Positions 25,664 through 36,507 of a DNA stretch of 64,000 bases are shown piece after piece. The stretch spans positions 930,001 to 994,000 of the forward strand of contig NZ_CP083560.1 in the NCBI RefSeq assembly GCF_025143825.1, given 5' to 3'. The notes beneath the pieces are model-generated. The model did not search any database. It worked only from the letters and a program-made list of their open reading frames with translations, and had not been told where the DNA came from. Origin of the DNA: Sulfitobacter sp. S223. GTDB lineage: Bacteria > Pseudomonadota > Alphaproteobacteria > Rhodobacterales > Rhodobacteraceae. Made by a program: the position numbers and the translations under genes. Position 1 is the stretch's first letter. Each line of letters opens with the position of its first letter.

Positions 25664-26293
25664 ATGGAACCGGAGCAGATTGAAGCACTGTTTACGCGTG
25701 AAGACGGGCAATTCGTGTTTGCGCGTTGGGGGCGGCCGATTGCTCCTGTTGTGTTCGGTGTGCAGGAAGAAACCTTGCAGGTGGTCAAGGGCGCGCTCGA
25801 GGCGGTGACCGCTTTGGCTGGACATAAAATGGCCGAGACGGACATGGAGCTTGGTTCCAACCTGATGGTGTTCTTCTTTGAGCAATGGGAAGAGCTGCTG
25901 GATGTGCCGGGAATGGATCGGTTGGTGCCTGAACTGGACGGTCTGGTGGGTAAACTCAGGGACGTTGATGCGAACCAGTACAGGTTTTTCCGCTTCGACG
26001 AGGCGGGCGCGATCAAGGCGTGTTTTGTTTTCTTGCGCATGGACGAACATCTGAGCGCGGTGCCTGCGCAGACGCTGGCGCTGAGCCAGATTGTGCAATC
26101 GTATTTGTTATGGTCCGATACTGCTTTTCGGGATCAGTCGCCTTTGGCGATGGCGGGGGATACCACGATTTTGCGGCCGGATGTGGCTGGTCTGATCAGG
26201 GCGGCTTATGATCCGGTGTTACCTGCCGCGGCGATGGACAGCAGTCATGCGCTGCGACTCTATGCGCGGATGAAGGCAGGAGGTATTCAATGA
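25664..26293 (+). CDS. conserved hypothetical protein between ruvB and ybgC
   Basis: I do not recognise a named domain in this 209-aa protein. It is acidic, has no signal peptide or transmembrane helix, and contains the segments FARWGRPIAPVVFG (near 20-33), MVFFFEQWEELL (near 67-78) and DTTILRPDVAGLIRAAYDP (near 167-185). It is probably cytosolic. The ATG at 25664 follows AGGA by about ten bases; a TTG three codons earlier is possible. The end overlaps ybgC as ATGA, so it is coupled to the tol cluster, and it may have a role in envelope or division functions. Confidence 0.85.
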   Translation: MEPEQIEALFTREDGQFVFARWGRPIAPVVFGVQEETLQVVKGALEAVTALAGHKMAETDMELGSNLMVFFFEQWEELLDVPGMDRLVPELDGLVGKLRDVDANQYRFFRFDEAGAIKACFVFLRMDEHLSAVPAQTLALSQIVQSYLLWSDTAFRDQSPLAMAGDTTILRPDVAGLIRAAYDPVLPAAAMDSSHALRLYARMKAGGIQ

Positions 26294-26676
26294 TCCACCG
26301 CAAGGAAATCCGCGTTTATTACGAAGACACCGATATGGCGGGGATCGTTTATTACGCCAACTACCTGCGCTATATTGAACGGGCACGCAGTGACTGGGTA
26401 CGTGAGGTTGGGATTGATCAACTGGCCATGAAAGAGGCTGGCGTTGTCTTCGCCGTGCGGCGTGTTGAGGCGGATTATGTCACCCCTGCGCGCTTTGACG
26501 ACGTGCTGGAGGTGCGCACTACTTTGGACAGTTTGAGCCCTGCGCGTATGGTTATGATGCAAGAGGTCTGGCGTAATGATGTCCTGATTTTTACGGCCAA
26601 GGTGCTGATTGTTTGCATCGGTGCCAGCGGAAAACCGGTGCGTCTGCCAGCGGAATGTCGCCTGCTTGAAATGTGA
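26290..26676 (+). CDS. ybgC: tol-pal system-associated acyl-CoA thioesterase
   Basis: YbgC is a hotdog-fold thioesterase acting on acyl-CoA or acyl-ACP and is encoded beside tolQ in most proteobacteria. The 128-aa protein has the catalytic aspartate D15 in YYEDTDMAGIVYYANY, where the usual YH after the motif is YY. The start overlaps the preceding unknown gene as ATGA. A 109-bp gap with no clear terminator separates it from tolQ. Confidence 0.94.
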   Translation: MIHRKEIRVYYEDTDMAGIVYYANYLRYIERARSDWVREVGIDQLAMKEAGVVFAVRRVEADYVTPARFDDVLEVRTTLDSLSPARMVMMQEVWRNDVLIFTAKVLIVCIGASGKPVRLPAECRLLEM

Positions 26677-26785
26677 TCTGGCAGTGCTGCGCTTGGCTCT
26701 CGCTTTTTGCCTTGCGCTGGGATAGATTCTACTCAAATGGAGCCTGAGAACAGGCCCGACCGAGGCAGAAGAGTAGAGCACAAAC

Positions 26786-27481
26786 ATGCAGACAGCATTG
26801 ATAGCGGCCGAAATTGGCGGCAGCATTACCGTATGGGGCATGTTTGCCCAGGCAACGTTCACCGTAAAGCTGGTGATGTTGGCCCTTGTAGCGGCAAGCT
26901 TTTGGACATGGTCCATCATCGTTCAGAAAACCATCCAGTATCGCGCGGCCAAACGTGAAGCGGCAGAGTTCGATCATGCCTTTTGGTCGGGTGAGCCTTT
27001 GGACGGGTTGTTTGACCAGATCGGGCCTGAGCCTGCGGGAGCCGCGCAAAAGATTTTTGCCGCCGGTATGATTGAATGGCGCCGGTCGCACCGCGAAGAC
27101 GGCGGGCTGATCCCCGGTGCCACAGCGCGTATCGACCGCTCCATGGATGTGGCGATCGCGAAAGAGGCGGAGCGTCTGCAAAAGGGGCTGCCGGTGCTTG
27201 CCACCACGGGATCGACCGCCCCTTTCGTCGGGCTTTTCGGAACTGTTTTCGGGATCATGAACGCCTTCATCGAGATTGCAGAGCAGCAAAATACCAACCT
27301 TGCCGTTGTGGCCCCCGGCATTGCCGAGGCGTTGCTAGCGACAGGGCTTGGCCTGATGGCTGCGATCCCTGCCGTTGTCTTCTATAATAAGCTTAATTCT
27401 GACAGCGATGCGATTCTGGGCGGCTATGAGGCATTTGCCGATGAATTCGCCACAATCCTCAGCCGCCAACTGGATTCCTGA
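26786..27481 (+). CDS. tolQ: Tol-Pal system proton channel protein TolQ
   Basis: TolQ forms, with TolR, the proton-driven inner-membrane motor that maintains outer-membrane integrity during division. The 231-aa protein has three transmembrane helices (about residues 17-43, 135-160 and 170-195) of the MotA/TolQ/ExbB type, including the GLFGTVFGIMNAF and APGIAEALLATGLGLMAA segments. It is followed at once by tolR (3-bp gap). Confidence 0.95.
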   Translation: MQTALIAAEIGGSITVWGMFAQATFTVKLVMLALVAASFWTWSIIVQKTIQYRAAKREAAEFDHAFWSGEPLDGLFDQIGPEPAGAAQKIFAAGMIEWRRSHREDGGLIPGATARIDRSMDVAIAKEAERLQKGLPVLATTGSTAPFVGLFGTVFGIMNAFIEIAEQQNTNLAVVAPGIAEALLATGLGLMAAIPAVVFYNKLNSDSDAILGGYEAFADEFATILSRQLDS

Positions 27482-27484
27482 GCC

Positions 27485-27958
27485 ATGGCGGGCGGGGTCA
27501 TGCAAAAAAGCGGGGGCGGAAACCGTCGGCGGAGGCGCCGCGGCGGTGCTGCGCAGATGTCCGAAATCAACATCACACCATTCGTTGACGTAATGCTGGT
27601 GTTGTTAATCATCTTTATGGTGGCCGCACCGCTGTTGACGGTGGGCGTGCCTGTTGAACTGCCAAAAACTGCGGCACAAGCCTTGCCCGCAGAGCAGGAA
27701 GAACCATTGACCGTGACCATCACGGCGGACGGTGTTGTGCAGATCATGACAACTGAAACCGCGCGGGAGGAATTGATTCCGAAATTGCGCGCCGTTGCAG
27801 CTGAGCGTGAAGGCGACCGTGTGTTTTTGCGTGCAGATGGCACGGTGCCTTATAGCGCCGTGATGGAAATTATGGGCGCTTTGAACGCAGGCGGGTTTTC
27901 CAACATCGGTCTAGTGACCGACATTGGCGGGCCTACGCTGGACAGTTCCGGGAACTAA
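27485..27958 (+). CDS. tolR: Tol-Pal system protein TolR
   Basis: TolR is the ExbD-like partner of TolQ. The 157-aa protein has a short basic N-terminus with six consecutive arginines, one transmembrane helix (about residues 33-52) with the proton-path aspartate D35 in TPFVDVMLVLL, and a periplasmic domain. It lies two bases upstream of tolA. Confidence 0.95.
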   Translation: MAGGVMQKSGGGNRRRRRRGGAAQMSEINITPFVDVMLVLLIIFMVAAPLLTVGVPVELPKTAAQALPAEQEEPLTVTITADGVVQIMTTETAREELIPKLRAVAAEREGDRVFLRADGTVPYSAVMEIMGALNAGGFSNIGLVTDIGGPTLDSSGN

Positions 27959-27960
27959 CG

Positions 27961-29064
27961 ATGTCGCGCGCGCGCAAAACAGGAAATATCGTATCAGGGG
28001 TGGGCCACGTGGCCTTCATCACCTGGATTCTGTTTGGCGGGTTGTTCACCTCTCGGCCTGATCCGGTTGAGGTGCAAGAAGTTGCTATGATTTCAGGGGC
28101 GGAATATCAGGCGATGGTAGATGCTGCGCGTCAACCAGTCGAAATCGCCGAAACGCCAACACCTGCAGCGCCCGAAGTCACTGAAAACGCGCCCGAAGTG
28201 GACGTGACGCCGCCAGAACCAGTTGCCCCTCCACCGCCAGCGGAAGTAGCCGAGCCTGCCCCGCAACCTGTCGAAGATGTCGTGCCGGAAGTCTCTGAAG
28301 CTGCGCCGGAACTGCCTGAACCACCTGCCGAAGTCACTGTGCAGGAAGCGCCAGTATCTCCGCGACCTGTGGAGCGGCCAGCCGAAGTGATTGCGCCGAC
28401 ACCCGCACCGCGGCCTGAGCCCGAGGCGGTGCAGGAACCAGCGCCACAAGAAGCTGTCATTCCGGAAGAAACCGGTGAAACGATTGAGCAGCCGCGCGAA
28501 GCAACCCAGGCGCCAGAGGCGTCCGACCGTACTGTGACAGAAGCCACTGAACCGCCGGCCGCGTCACCAACGGCTTCGATGAGGCCGCCTGCGCGCAGGC
28601 CGTCAGCTCCGGCACCAACACGAACCGTGGAGACACCAGCGCCTGCCGCACCGACGCAGGACACCAACTCTGTGGATGATGCCGCCGTTCAGGCCGCGCT
28701 TGAGGCAGCGATGAGTTCGGCCACGGCATCTGTACCAAGCGGCCCGCCGATGTCGTCGGGTGAAAAGGATGCACTGCGGATCGCCGTACAAGCCTGTTGG
28801 AACGTGGATCCGGGCGCGCGTTGGGCGCAGACTACGGTGACAATTGCCATGAACATGACGCAAGATGGGAAAGTGGTTAGTTCCTCTTTGCGGATGATCG
28901 CGAGCGAAGGCGGCGATGCCTCAACGGCGGATGCGGCCTTTGGCGCGGCCAGACGTGCCATTCTTCTGTGCCAGAAAGACGGCTATCCGCTGCCTGCTGA
29001 AAAATATGGCCAGTGGCAGGAGATCGAGATGACCTTCAACCCAGAGCGGATGCGCATTCGATGA
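27961..29064 (+). CDS. tolA: TolA-like cell envelope protein
   Basis: TolA spans the periplasm and passes TolQR motion to TolB and Pal. The 367-aa protein has one N-terminal membrane helix (about residues 12-28), a long Pro/Glu/Ala/Val-rich periplasmic stretch (about 45-240) in place of the helical domain of enterobacteria, and a C-terminal domain (about 255-367) that ends with LPAEKYGQWQEIEMTFNPE. Its TGA overlaps ATG 29061, the start of a degenerate second copy of the same C-terminal domain. Confidence 0.93.
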   Translation: MSRARKTGNIVSGVGHVAFITWILFGGLFTSRPDPVEVQEVAMISGAEYQAMVDAARQPVEIAETPTPAAPEVTENAPEVDVTPPEPVAPPPPAEVAEPAPQPVEDVVPEVSEAAPELPEPPAEVTVQEAPVSPRPVERPAEVIAPTPAPRPEPEAVQEPAPQEAVIPEETGETIEQPREATQAPEASDRTVTEATEPPAASPTASMRPPARRPSAPAPTRTVETPAPAAPTQDTNSVDDAAVQAALEAAMSSATASVPSGPPMSSGEKDALRIAVQACWNVDPGARWAQTTVTIAMNMTQDGKVVSSSLRMIASEGGDASTADAAFGAARRAILLCQKDGYPLPAEKYGQWQEIEMTFNPERMRIR

Positions 29065-29312
29065 GGGGCGGTTTCGTCATCACCGGGGCGGGAGAGGCCG
29101 AAATTGGCTTTTCACTGGACCGCAGCGGTAGGTTTGATGCAGAATCAGACCGATTGCTGTCAGAAGCGAAGGGGCAGGCGCAAGCATTTGCTGTCATAAA
29201 GCGAGCGGTTTTGCGCTGCGGGAACCGGGGATACTCTCTCCCCGTTGAGAAATACGAGTAATGGCGGAATATTGAACTGACGTTCAATGCTGAAAGGACG
29301 ATTTTGCGATGA
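29061..29312 (+). pseudogene. diverged second copy of the TolA C-terminal domain, interrupted by one stop
   Basis: The frame opened by the ATGA at the end of tolA encodes 66 residues that align with the TolA C-terminal domain: EIGFSLDRSGR with TIAMNMTQDGK, IKRAVLRCGNRGYSLPVEKY with the matching TolA stretch. A TAA at 29259-29261 then interrupts it where TolA has Gln (YGQW versus YE-stop-W). After this stop the same frame continues 16 codons ([16 protein letters not shown]) up to a TGA that overlaps the tolB start as ATGA. One C-to-T change (CAA to TAA) explains the break. The homology is a direct comparison within the window. Whether a 66-aa product is made, or the stop is read through, is unknown. 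Confidence 0.75.
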
Positions 29313-30631
29313 AGTACTTGAGTATCTGTATGGCGCTTGTCTGTGCCATGGGCTTTGCCGCTGGCGCGCAGGCGCAGCAAGGGCCTTTGCGTATCACGAT
29401 CGAGGAGGGGATTATTCAGCCCTTACCTTTTGCTGTACCGGATTTTCAGGCTGAGACAGGTGACGCGGGGCAGCTTGCTTCTGATCTTGCGCGGGTGATT
29501 GCCGCCGATTTGCAAGGCACTGGCGTGTTCCGCGAAATTCCAAGCTCTGCTTTCATTGCGCAGTACAATGATTTTAACGCGCCCGTTTCTTTTCCGGATT
29601 GGAAAGCGATCAACGCTCAGGCGCTTGTCACGGGCGCCGTTTCGGTCTCAGGCAATAGCGTGAATGTCAAATTCCGCGTCTATGATGTGGTGTCTGGCAC
29701 CAATTTGGGTGAGGGGCTGCAATTCTCTGGCACAACCGAAGGCTGGCGCCGGATGGCCCATAAGGTTGCCGACGAAGTTTACAGCCGCATCACCGGTGAG
29801 GGCGGCTATTTCGACAGCCGCGTGGTTTATGTCTCTGAGACGGGTCCCAAGGATGACCGCAAAAAGCGTCTGGCGATTATGGACTACGACGGCGCCAATG
29901 TCCGCTACCTGACCGACAGCAGTTCAATCGTGCTGGCGCCGCGTTTCTCGCCTTCGGGTGACCGGGTGCTTTACACCAGCTACGAGAGCGGTTTTCCCCG
30001 TATTTATGTGCTTGATATCGGCTCGGTCCAGCGCCGTGTTCTGCAAAGCGCCGAAGGCACGATGAGCTTTGCGCCACGCTTCTCGCCGTCCGGCCAAACG
30101 GTCGTCTTCTCAATCTCGCAGGGCGGCAATACAGATATCTACAGTATGGATATCAACTCTGGCCAGTCTGTGCGCCTGACCAATACGCCCTCGATCGAGA
30201 CAGCCCCCAGCTATAGCCCCGATGGCAGCCAGATCGTGTTCGAGAGTGACCGTTCGGGTTCTCCGCAGCTTTACATCATGTCCGCCGGTGGCGGTGAAGC
30301 GCGGCGGATTTCATTCGGTGAAGGCCGCTATGGCACGCCGGTATGGTCGCCCCGTGGTGATCTGGTCGCTTTCACCAAGCAGAACGCGGGCCGCTTCCAC
30401 ATTGGTGTGATGCGTACGGATGGTTCTGAAGAGCGCCTGCTCTCGGCATCGTTTCTGGACGAGGGACCGACATGGTCACCGAACGGCCGCGTGATCATGT
30501 TTACCCGCGAAACCCAAGGCGAGGGCGGTGCCTCTTCGCTGTACTCCGTCGATATTACCGGCCGCGTTCTGCGGCAGGTGCAAACCCCTGAAGGCGGCTC
30601 AGACCCAAGCTGGTCGCCGCTCCAGCAGTAA
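29309..30631 (+). CDS. tolB: Tol-Pal system beta-propeller protein TolB
   Basis: TolB is a periplasmic protein that binds Pal and is released by TolA. The 440-aa protein has a Sec signal peptide ending near GAQAQ (residues 18-23), an N-terminal alpha/beta domain, and a six-bladed propeller marked by repeats such as [30 protein letters not shown] and [15 protein letters not shown]. The start overlaps the last codon of the tolA-like remnant as ATGA; AAAGGA lies about 11 bases upstream. Confidence 0.96.
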   Translation: MKYLSICMALVCAMGFAAGAQAQQGPLRITIEEGIIQPLPFAVPDFQAETGDAGQLASDLARVIAADLQGTGVFREIPSSAFIAQYNDFNAPVSFPDWKAINAQALVTGAVSVSGNSVNVKFRVYDVVSGTNLGEGLQFSGTTEGWRRMAHKVADEVYSRITGEGGYFDSRVVYVSETGPKDDRKKRLAIMDYDGANVRYLTDSSSIVLAPRFSPSGDRVLYTSYESGFPRIYVLDIGSVQRRVLQSAEGTMSFAPRFSPSGQTVVFSISQGGNTDIYSMDINSGQSVRLTNTPSIETAPSYSPDGSQIVFESDRSGSPQLYIMSAGGGEARRISFGEGRYGTPVWSPRGDLVAFTKQNAGRFHIGVMRTDGSEERLLSASFLDEGPTWSPNGRVIMFTRETQGEGGASSLYSVDITGRVLRQVQTPEGGSDPSWSPLQQ

Positions 30632-30699
30632 CCCTTCCCCTGACAGGTTGCCTTGTGGTAGCCTTGGGAAAACAAAAGACTTTTAGAAAGGTCGAGCAG

Positions 30700-31221
30700 A
30701 TGAAATTTCTTCCTATCACCGTGCTGGTCGCAGCTGTGGCGCTGTCGGCCTGTACGAACCCGAACCGTTTTGGCGGTGATACCGATTTGCCTGTGAACCC
30801 CACGGGAAGCCAGCCATTGAGCGGTGTTGTCCCGGGTAGTGCCAACGATCCAAGCTCGGCCGCGTATTTCAATCAGACTGTCGGCGACCGCGTTTTGTTC
30901 GAGGTGGACCAGTCAACGCTGACCGCCACGGGCCGTTCCACACTGGACGGGCAGGCAACATGGCTGATGACAAATTCTGATTATCAGGCTGTGATCGAAG
31001 GTCACGCCGACGAGCAGGGTACACGTGAATACAACCTTGCACTGGGTGCCCGACGGGCGAACTCTGCGCGGGAATATCTGTTGTCCAAAGGCGTTCCTGC
31101 TGAACGTCTTCGCGTGGTCAGCTACGGCAAGGAGCGCCCGATCGAGATCTGCTCGAACGAGGCATGCTACGCCAAAAACCGCCGCGCGGTGACCGTGCTG
31201 GCCGGTGGCCAAACCAGCTAA
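30700..31221 (+). CDS. pal: peptidoglycan-associated lipoprotein Pal
   Basis: Pal anchors the outer membrane to peptidoglycan. The 173-aa protein has a lipobox, with the signal peptide ending in LSAC (Cys19), and an OmpA-like C-terminal domain with the peptidoglycan-binding segment GHADEQGTREYNLALGARRA. The start at 30700 is chosen because it opens the signal peptide MKFLPITVL; an upstream frame extension lacks sense. Confidence 0.96.
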   Translation: MKFLPITVLVAAVALSACTNPNRFGGDTDLPVNPTGSQPLSGVVPGSANDPSSAAYFNQTVGDRVLFEVDQSTLTATGRSTLDGQATWLMTNSDYQAVIEGHADEQGTREYNLALGARRANSAREYLLSKGVPAERLRVVSYGKERPIEICSNEACYAKNRRAVTVLAGGQTS

Positions 31222-31232
31222 AGGAGCACGTG

Positions 31233-32048
31233 ATGCGCTTTGCTTTTGTTTTCGCCGTTGTTCTGGGGGCGGTCCCGATGGGGGCCGCCGCCCAAGATGC
31301 GCAAACTCTTGCCGACATCCGACAGGAACTGACCGTTCTCAATGTGGAGATGACCAAGCTCAAGCGTGAGCTGTCAACCACTGGTACAGCAGGGGGTGCG
31401 CAATTGCCTGCCTCCGTGCTTGATCGGGTGAACGCAATGGAAAGCGAGCTGAGCCGTGTCACGTCCAAGACCGAAGAGCTGGAGTTCCGCATCAACCGTA
31501 TCGTCGATGATGGTACACGCCGCATTGCCGATCTTGAATTCCGTTTGGTCGAGCTGGAAGGCGGAGACATCTCTGCGCTTGGCTCTACCACCACATTGGG
31601 CGGCGCGGATCAGGCCACAGCACCTGCACCCGCACCAGCACCGGAAACGAACACCAGCCAGCTTGCCGTGGGCGAGCAAGACGACTTTAAGCGGGCGCAG
31701 GAGGCGCTCGCATCAAGTGACTTTCGCACCGCCGCAGACCAGTTTGCGACCTTCAATCAGACCTATCCGGGCTCTCCGCTAGCGGCTGAAGCAGACCTGC
31801 GTCGCGGCGATGCGCTGGAGGGTCTCGGCGATGTCCGTGAAGCTGCTCGGGCCTATCTGGCCAGCTTCGGGGCATCACCGGCAGGACCAAATGCGCCCGA
31901 AGCCCTTTTTAAGCTAGGCTCGTCACTGGGTACGCTTGGGCAAAGCAGCGAGGCCTGTGTGACGCTGGGCGAAGTTGCAGTGCGTTTCCCTGACAGCCCC
32001 TATGTAGGGCAGGCGACCAGCCGCCAGCAGGCTTTGGGCTGTTCGTAA
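31233..32048 (+). CDS. cpoB: cell division coordinator CpoB (YbgF)
   Basis: CpoB coordinates Tol-Pal constriction with peptidoglycan synthesis. The 271-aa protein has a signal peptide (cleavage near AAAQ, residue 20), an N-terminal coiled coil with ELTVLNVEMTKLKRELS, an Ala/Pro linker, and TPR repeats from about residue 150 (FKRAQEALASSDFRTAADQF and following). AAGGAG precedes the start at 31233 by six bases. It closes the complete ybgC-tolQRAB-pal-cpoB cluster. Confidence 0.93.
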   Translation: MRFAFVFAVVLGAVPMGAAAQDAQTLADIRQELTVLNVEMTKLKRELSTTGTAGGAQLPASVLDRVNAMESELSRVTSKTEELEFRINRIVDDGTRRIADLEFRLVELEGGDISALGSTTTLGGADQATAPAPAPAPETNTSQLAVGEQDDFKRAQEALASSDFRTAADQFATFNQTYPGSPLAAEADLRRGDALEGLGDVREAARAYLASFGASPAGPNAPEALFKLGSSLGTLGQSSEACVTLGEVAVRFPDSPYVGQATSRQQALGCS

Positions 32049-32052
32049 GCTA

Positions 32053-33306
32053 ATGCAGCAAGAGCCGCTTGAGACAGCGCTTGAGACGGCTCTTGGTGCT
32101 CCCCTGCCAGCAAGGCTGGGCGTTGCTGTTTCCGGTGGTAGTGATTCCATTGCATTGTTGCACCTGTTGGCCCGAATCTACGCGCGTCGCGGCGGCTATT
32201 TGCAGGCAGTGACGGTGGATCACGGATTGCGCAAAGGCTCAGCAGCCGAGGCAGAGCAGGTTGCCGTGGTCTGTGCGGGTTTGGGTCTGCAACATCACAT
32301 TTTGCGGTGGGAGCAGTGGGACCAATCCGGAAACTTGCAGGATGCCGCGCGGCAGGCCCGGTACCGGCTCATGGCCGATTGGGCCAAAACACAAAATTTG
32401 GATGCTGTGGCCTTGGGCCATACCGCAGATGACCAAGCTGAAACCGTTCTTTTGCGGCTTGGTCGCAGGTCTGGCGTGGATGGGTTGTCCGCGATGGCGG
32501 CGCAAAGAACAGACGCGGGTGTGCTGTGGCTCAGGCCGATGCTTGGAATCAGCCGCACTGCTCTCAGAGACTATCTGAAAAAGGCAGGAATTGCGTGGAT
32601 CGACGACCCCAGTAACGAAGATGCCCGCTTTGATCGGATCAAGGCACGCCAAGCGATGGGGGCGCTCGAAGCGCTTGGTATCACTGCGGAAGGTCTGGGC
32701 GTAGTCGCGGCCAATATGGCCGAGGCGCGCGACGCGCTGGAGCGTTATACCACCTTGGCTGCACAGTCTTGCGTGCGTCTGCTGCACGGGGCAATCGTTC
32801 TGCGGAGGGAGGCATTCGCAACTTATCCACCGGAGGTTCAGCGGCGGTTATTACGCCGCGCTTTGGACTGGATTGCACCTTCTTCTTATCCCCCCCGACG
32901 AGCGGGTCTTACGCAGTTGATGCATGCTTTGGTGGCGGGAGAGGCAACAACGCTTGCCGGATGCGCACTTCTCTGCCGAAAAGATGATGCTTGGCTTTTT
33001 CGCGAATTTAATGCGGTAAAAAGTGAGGTGGCATCAATAGACGCCCTTTGGGACGGACGCTGGCGCTGTCTGCCTGTGGCTAACAACACAGACCCAATGC
33101 TGTTGGAGCTTCGCGCTTTATCATCTAACGGATTGAAACAATGCGATAATTGGAGAGATTTCGACCTTCCGCGAAGTGTCTTACTTAGCCTTCCGGGACT
33201 GTGGCATGGTGACACGCTTTTATCCTCACCTGTGGTTAAAACCAGTCAAAACTGGCATTGGGAGCTGGCACAGGGCGCCAACGCGTTTTTTCGATCTGCA
33301 TTATGA
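32053..33306 (+). CDS. tilS: tRNA(Ile)-lysidine synthase TilS
   Basis: TilS changes C34 of tRNA-Ile(CAU) to lysidine so that it reads AUA. The 417-aa protein has the PP-loop motif SGGSDS at residues 27-32, followed by the GHTADDQAETVLLRL segment (near 119-133) that belongs to the ATP/lysine site. It starts four bases after cpoB. The C-terminal substrate-recognition region is less conserved. TilS and FtsH are neighbours in many bacteria, as here. Confidence 0.94.
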   Translation: MQQEPLETALETALGAPLPARLGVAVSGGSDSIALLHLLARIYARRGGYLQAVTVDHGLRKGSAAEAEQVAVVCAGLGLQHHILRWEQWDQSGNLQDAARQARYRLMADWAKTQNLDAVALGHTADDQAETVLLRLGRRSGVDGLSAMAAQRTDAGVLWLRPMLGISRTALRDYLKKAGIAWIDDPSNEDARFDRIKARQAMGALEALGITAEGLGVVAANMAEARDALERYTTLAAQSCVRLLHGAIVLRREAFATYPPEVQRRLLRRALDWIAPSSYPPRRAGLTQLMHALVAGEATTLAGCALLCRKDDAWLFREFNAVKSEVASIDALWDGRWRCLPVANNTDPMLLELRALSSNGLKQCDNWRDFDLPRSVLLSLPGLWHGDTLLSSPVVKTSQNWHWELAQGANAFFRSAL

Positions 33307-33344
33307 CATTGAACTGAGCCTGTGCATGTCTATCTTAGGGCAGT

Positions 33345-33365
33345 AGCCAAAGCTTTCCTTTGGCT
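33345..33365 (+). other. perfect 8-bp hairpin just upstream of ftsH
   Basis: AGCCAAAG (33345-33352) and CTTTGGCT (33358-33365) flank a 5-nt loop in the 82-bp tilS-ftsH gap. The hairpin ends ten bases before the CAGGAGA ribosome site of ftsH and has no T-run, so it may modulate ftsH translation or be a weak terminator of tilS. Confidence 0.35.
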
Positions 33366-33388
33366 GAGATGTATTCAGGAGACTATCC

Positions 33389-35311
<1,923 letters not shown>

Positions 35312-35347
35312 TCACTTTGTGTGAAACGGACAGAACAAAATTTGATC

Positions 35348-35374
35348 GGCCCCGCCCAGTGCGGGGCCTTTTCA
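35348..35374 (+). terminator. intrinsic terminator after ftsH
   Basis: GGCCCCGC (35348-35355) pairs perfectly with GCGGGGCC (35361-35368) across a 5-nt loop, and TTTTCATTT follows. It begins 37 bases after the ftsH stop. Confidence 0.85.
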
Positions 35375-35420
35375 TTTCCAGTGTGTTCGATCAGTTTGTA
35401 GAAAGAAGCAGGAGGCCGAC

Positions 35421-35999
35421 ATGGCAGAACACATTCCCACCGATCATTACGGCACGATCACATGGCTGGGAAAAGTCCCGCTTGATCGTCCTGACATCCG
35501 CTCGGAATCGTTGGAGGCTGTGATGGCGACCTTTGCTGGGTTTGACGCGGATTATCACGGCGGGCTGACGCGGGCGTCTTGTGTGCGCGTCACATCGCGG
35601 CATCCCAAGCGCACGCAAATCAGCAACACGCGGCAGCTATCGATCCTGTCTGTTGAAGAACTGCACCAAATCGCCGCTGCTATCGGTCTTGAGGAACTGG
35701 ATCCGCGGCTGCTGGGTGCATCGATGGTCGTTGAGGGAATTCCCGACTTCACCTTCCTTCCCCCTGCGTCGCGGCTGCAAGCTGACAGCGGTGCGACGAT
35801 TGTGATCGATGTGGAAAACGGCCCCTGCAATCTACCTGCCCGCGAGATTGAGAAAGAAGCGGACGGCCGCGGGAAAGCCTTCAAGGCCGCAGCCCGCGGC
35901 AAACGCGGAGTCACCGCATGGATTGAATGTGAAGGCATGTTGGCGGTAGGCGATAAGCTTCGCCTACATGTGCCAGACCAACGGGCTTGGGCGCCATAA
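35421..35999 (+). CDS. MOSC domain-containing protein
   Basis: This 192-aa protein fits a stand-alone MOSC domain, the fold that handles activated sulfur or molybdenum cofactor chemistry in molybdenum cofactor sulfurases and YiiM-like reductases. Family-like features are the YHGGLTRASCVRVTSRHP segment (near 45-62), GASMVVEGIPDFTFLPPASRL (near 98-118), and an internal Cys in NGPCNLPAREIE (near 133-144). No membrane or signal segment is seen. GCAGGAGGCC is a good ribosome site. The gene is apparently monocistronic, convergent with the cytochrome gene; its substrate is unknown. Confidence 0.85.
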   Translation: MAEHIPTDHYGTITWLGKVPLDRPDIRSESLEAVMATFAGFDADYHGGLTRASCVRVTSRHPKRTQISNTRQLSILSVEELHQIAAAIGLEELDPRLLGASMVVEGIPDFTFLPPASRLQADSGATIVIDVENGPCNLPAREIEKEADGRGKAFKAAARGKRGVTAWIECEGMLAVGDKLRLHVPDQRAWAP

Positions 36000-36010
36000 C
36001 GCGCGATTGA

Positions 36011-36415
36011 TCAATCCTGTTGGATGTCCTCTAGGTAGCTTGTGATATCAATCAGCGCCTGTGGAGTTGCGATAACTTCGCCAGACGCGGTCATATAATC
36101 AACCATAGGTCCGTTCAGGTCTTTCTGGAATTCTGGCATTCCGCCGAACTGATGGCGGCCTTCGTACCCGTTGATCTGCGCCATGACATCCTCTGTTGGA
36201 AAGACGCCGCCATTGCGTTCACTTATCAGGGTAAGGTTCGCCGGCGGGACGCGGAAGCTGGCGGCAACCGGACCATCGCCTTGCGCCGACGTGCCATGGC
36301 AGCTTGTGCAATACTTTGCATAGAACGCAGCGCCGCGCGCCTGCGGGGGCTGTTGCTGCGTACAAGCAGACAGTGCCAGCCCCAGAAAGGCGATATAGGG
36401 AAGTGAGCGGATCAT
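36011..36415 (-). CDS. lipoprotein c-type cytochrome
   Basis: This 134-aa protein is a membrane-anchored class I cytochrome c. It has a lipoprotein signal with the lipobox LSAC (Cys18), the haem-binding CTSCH at residues 36-40, and a probable axial Met in FGGMPEF near residue 93. It is likely an electron carrier on the periplasmic side. The partner oxidase or reductase is not encoded nearby. The gene stands alone, divergent from fhs. Confidence 0.9.
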   Translation of the reverse strand: MIRSLPYIAFLGLALSACTQQQPPQARGAAFYAKYCTSCHGTSAQGDGPVAASFRVPPANLTLISERNGGVFPTEDVMAQINGYEGRHQFGGMPEFQKDLNGPMVDYMTASGEVIATPQALIDITSYLEDIQQD

Positions 36416-36507
36416 AGCGGACCTTTACATATTTTAATTCCGACCAGCTTGGGACATGGGCGTGCGGTGGTCAATGGCGGTCCCTACAGTACCAAAGCAC
36501 GTCGGTG

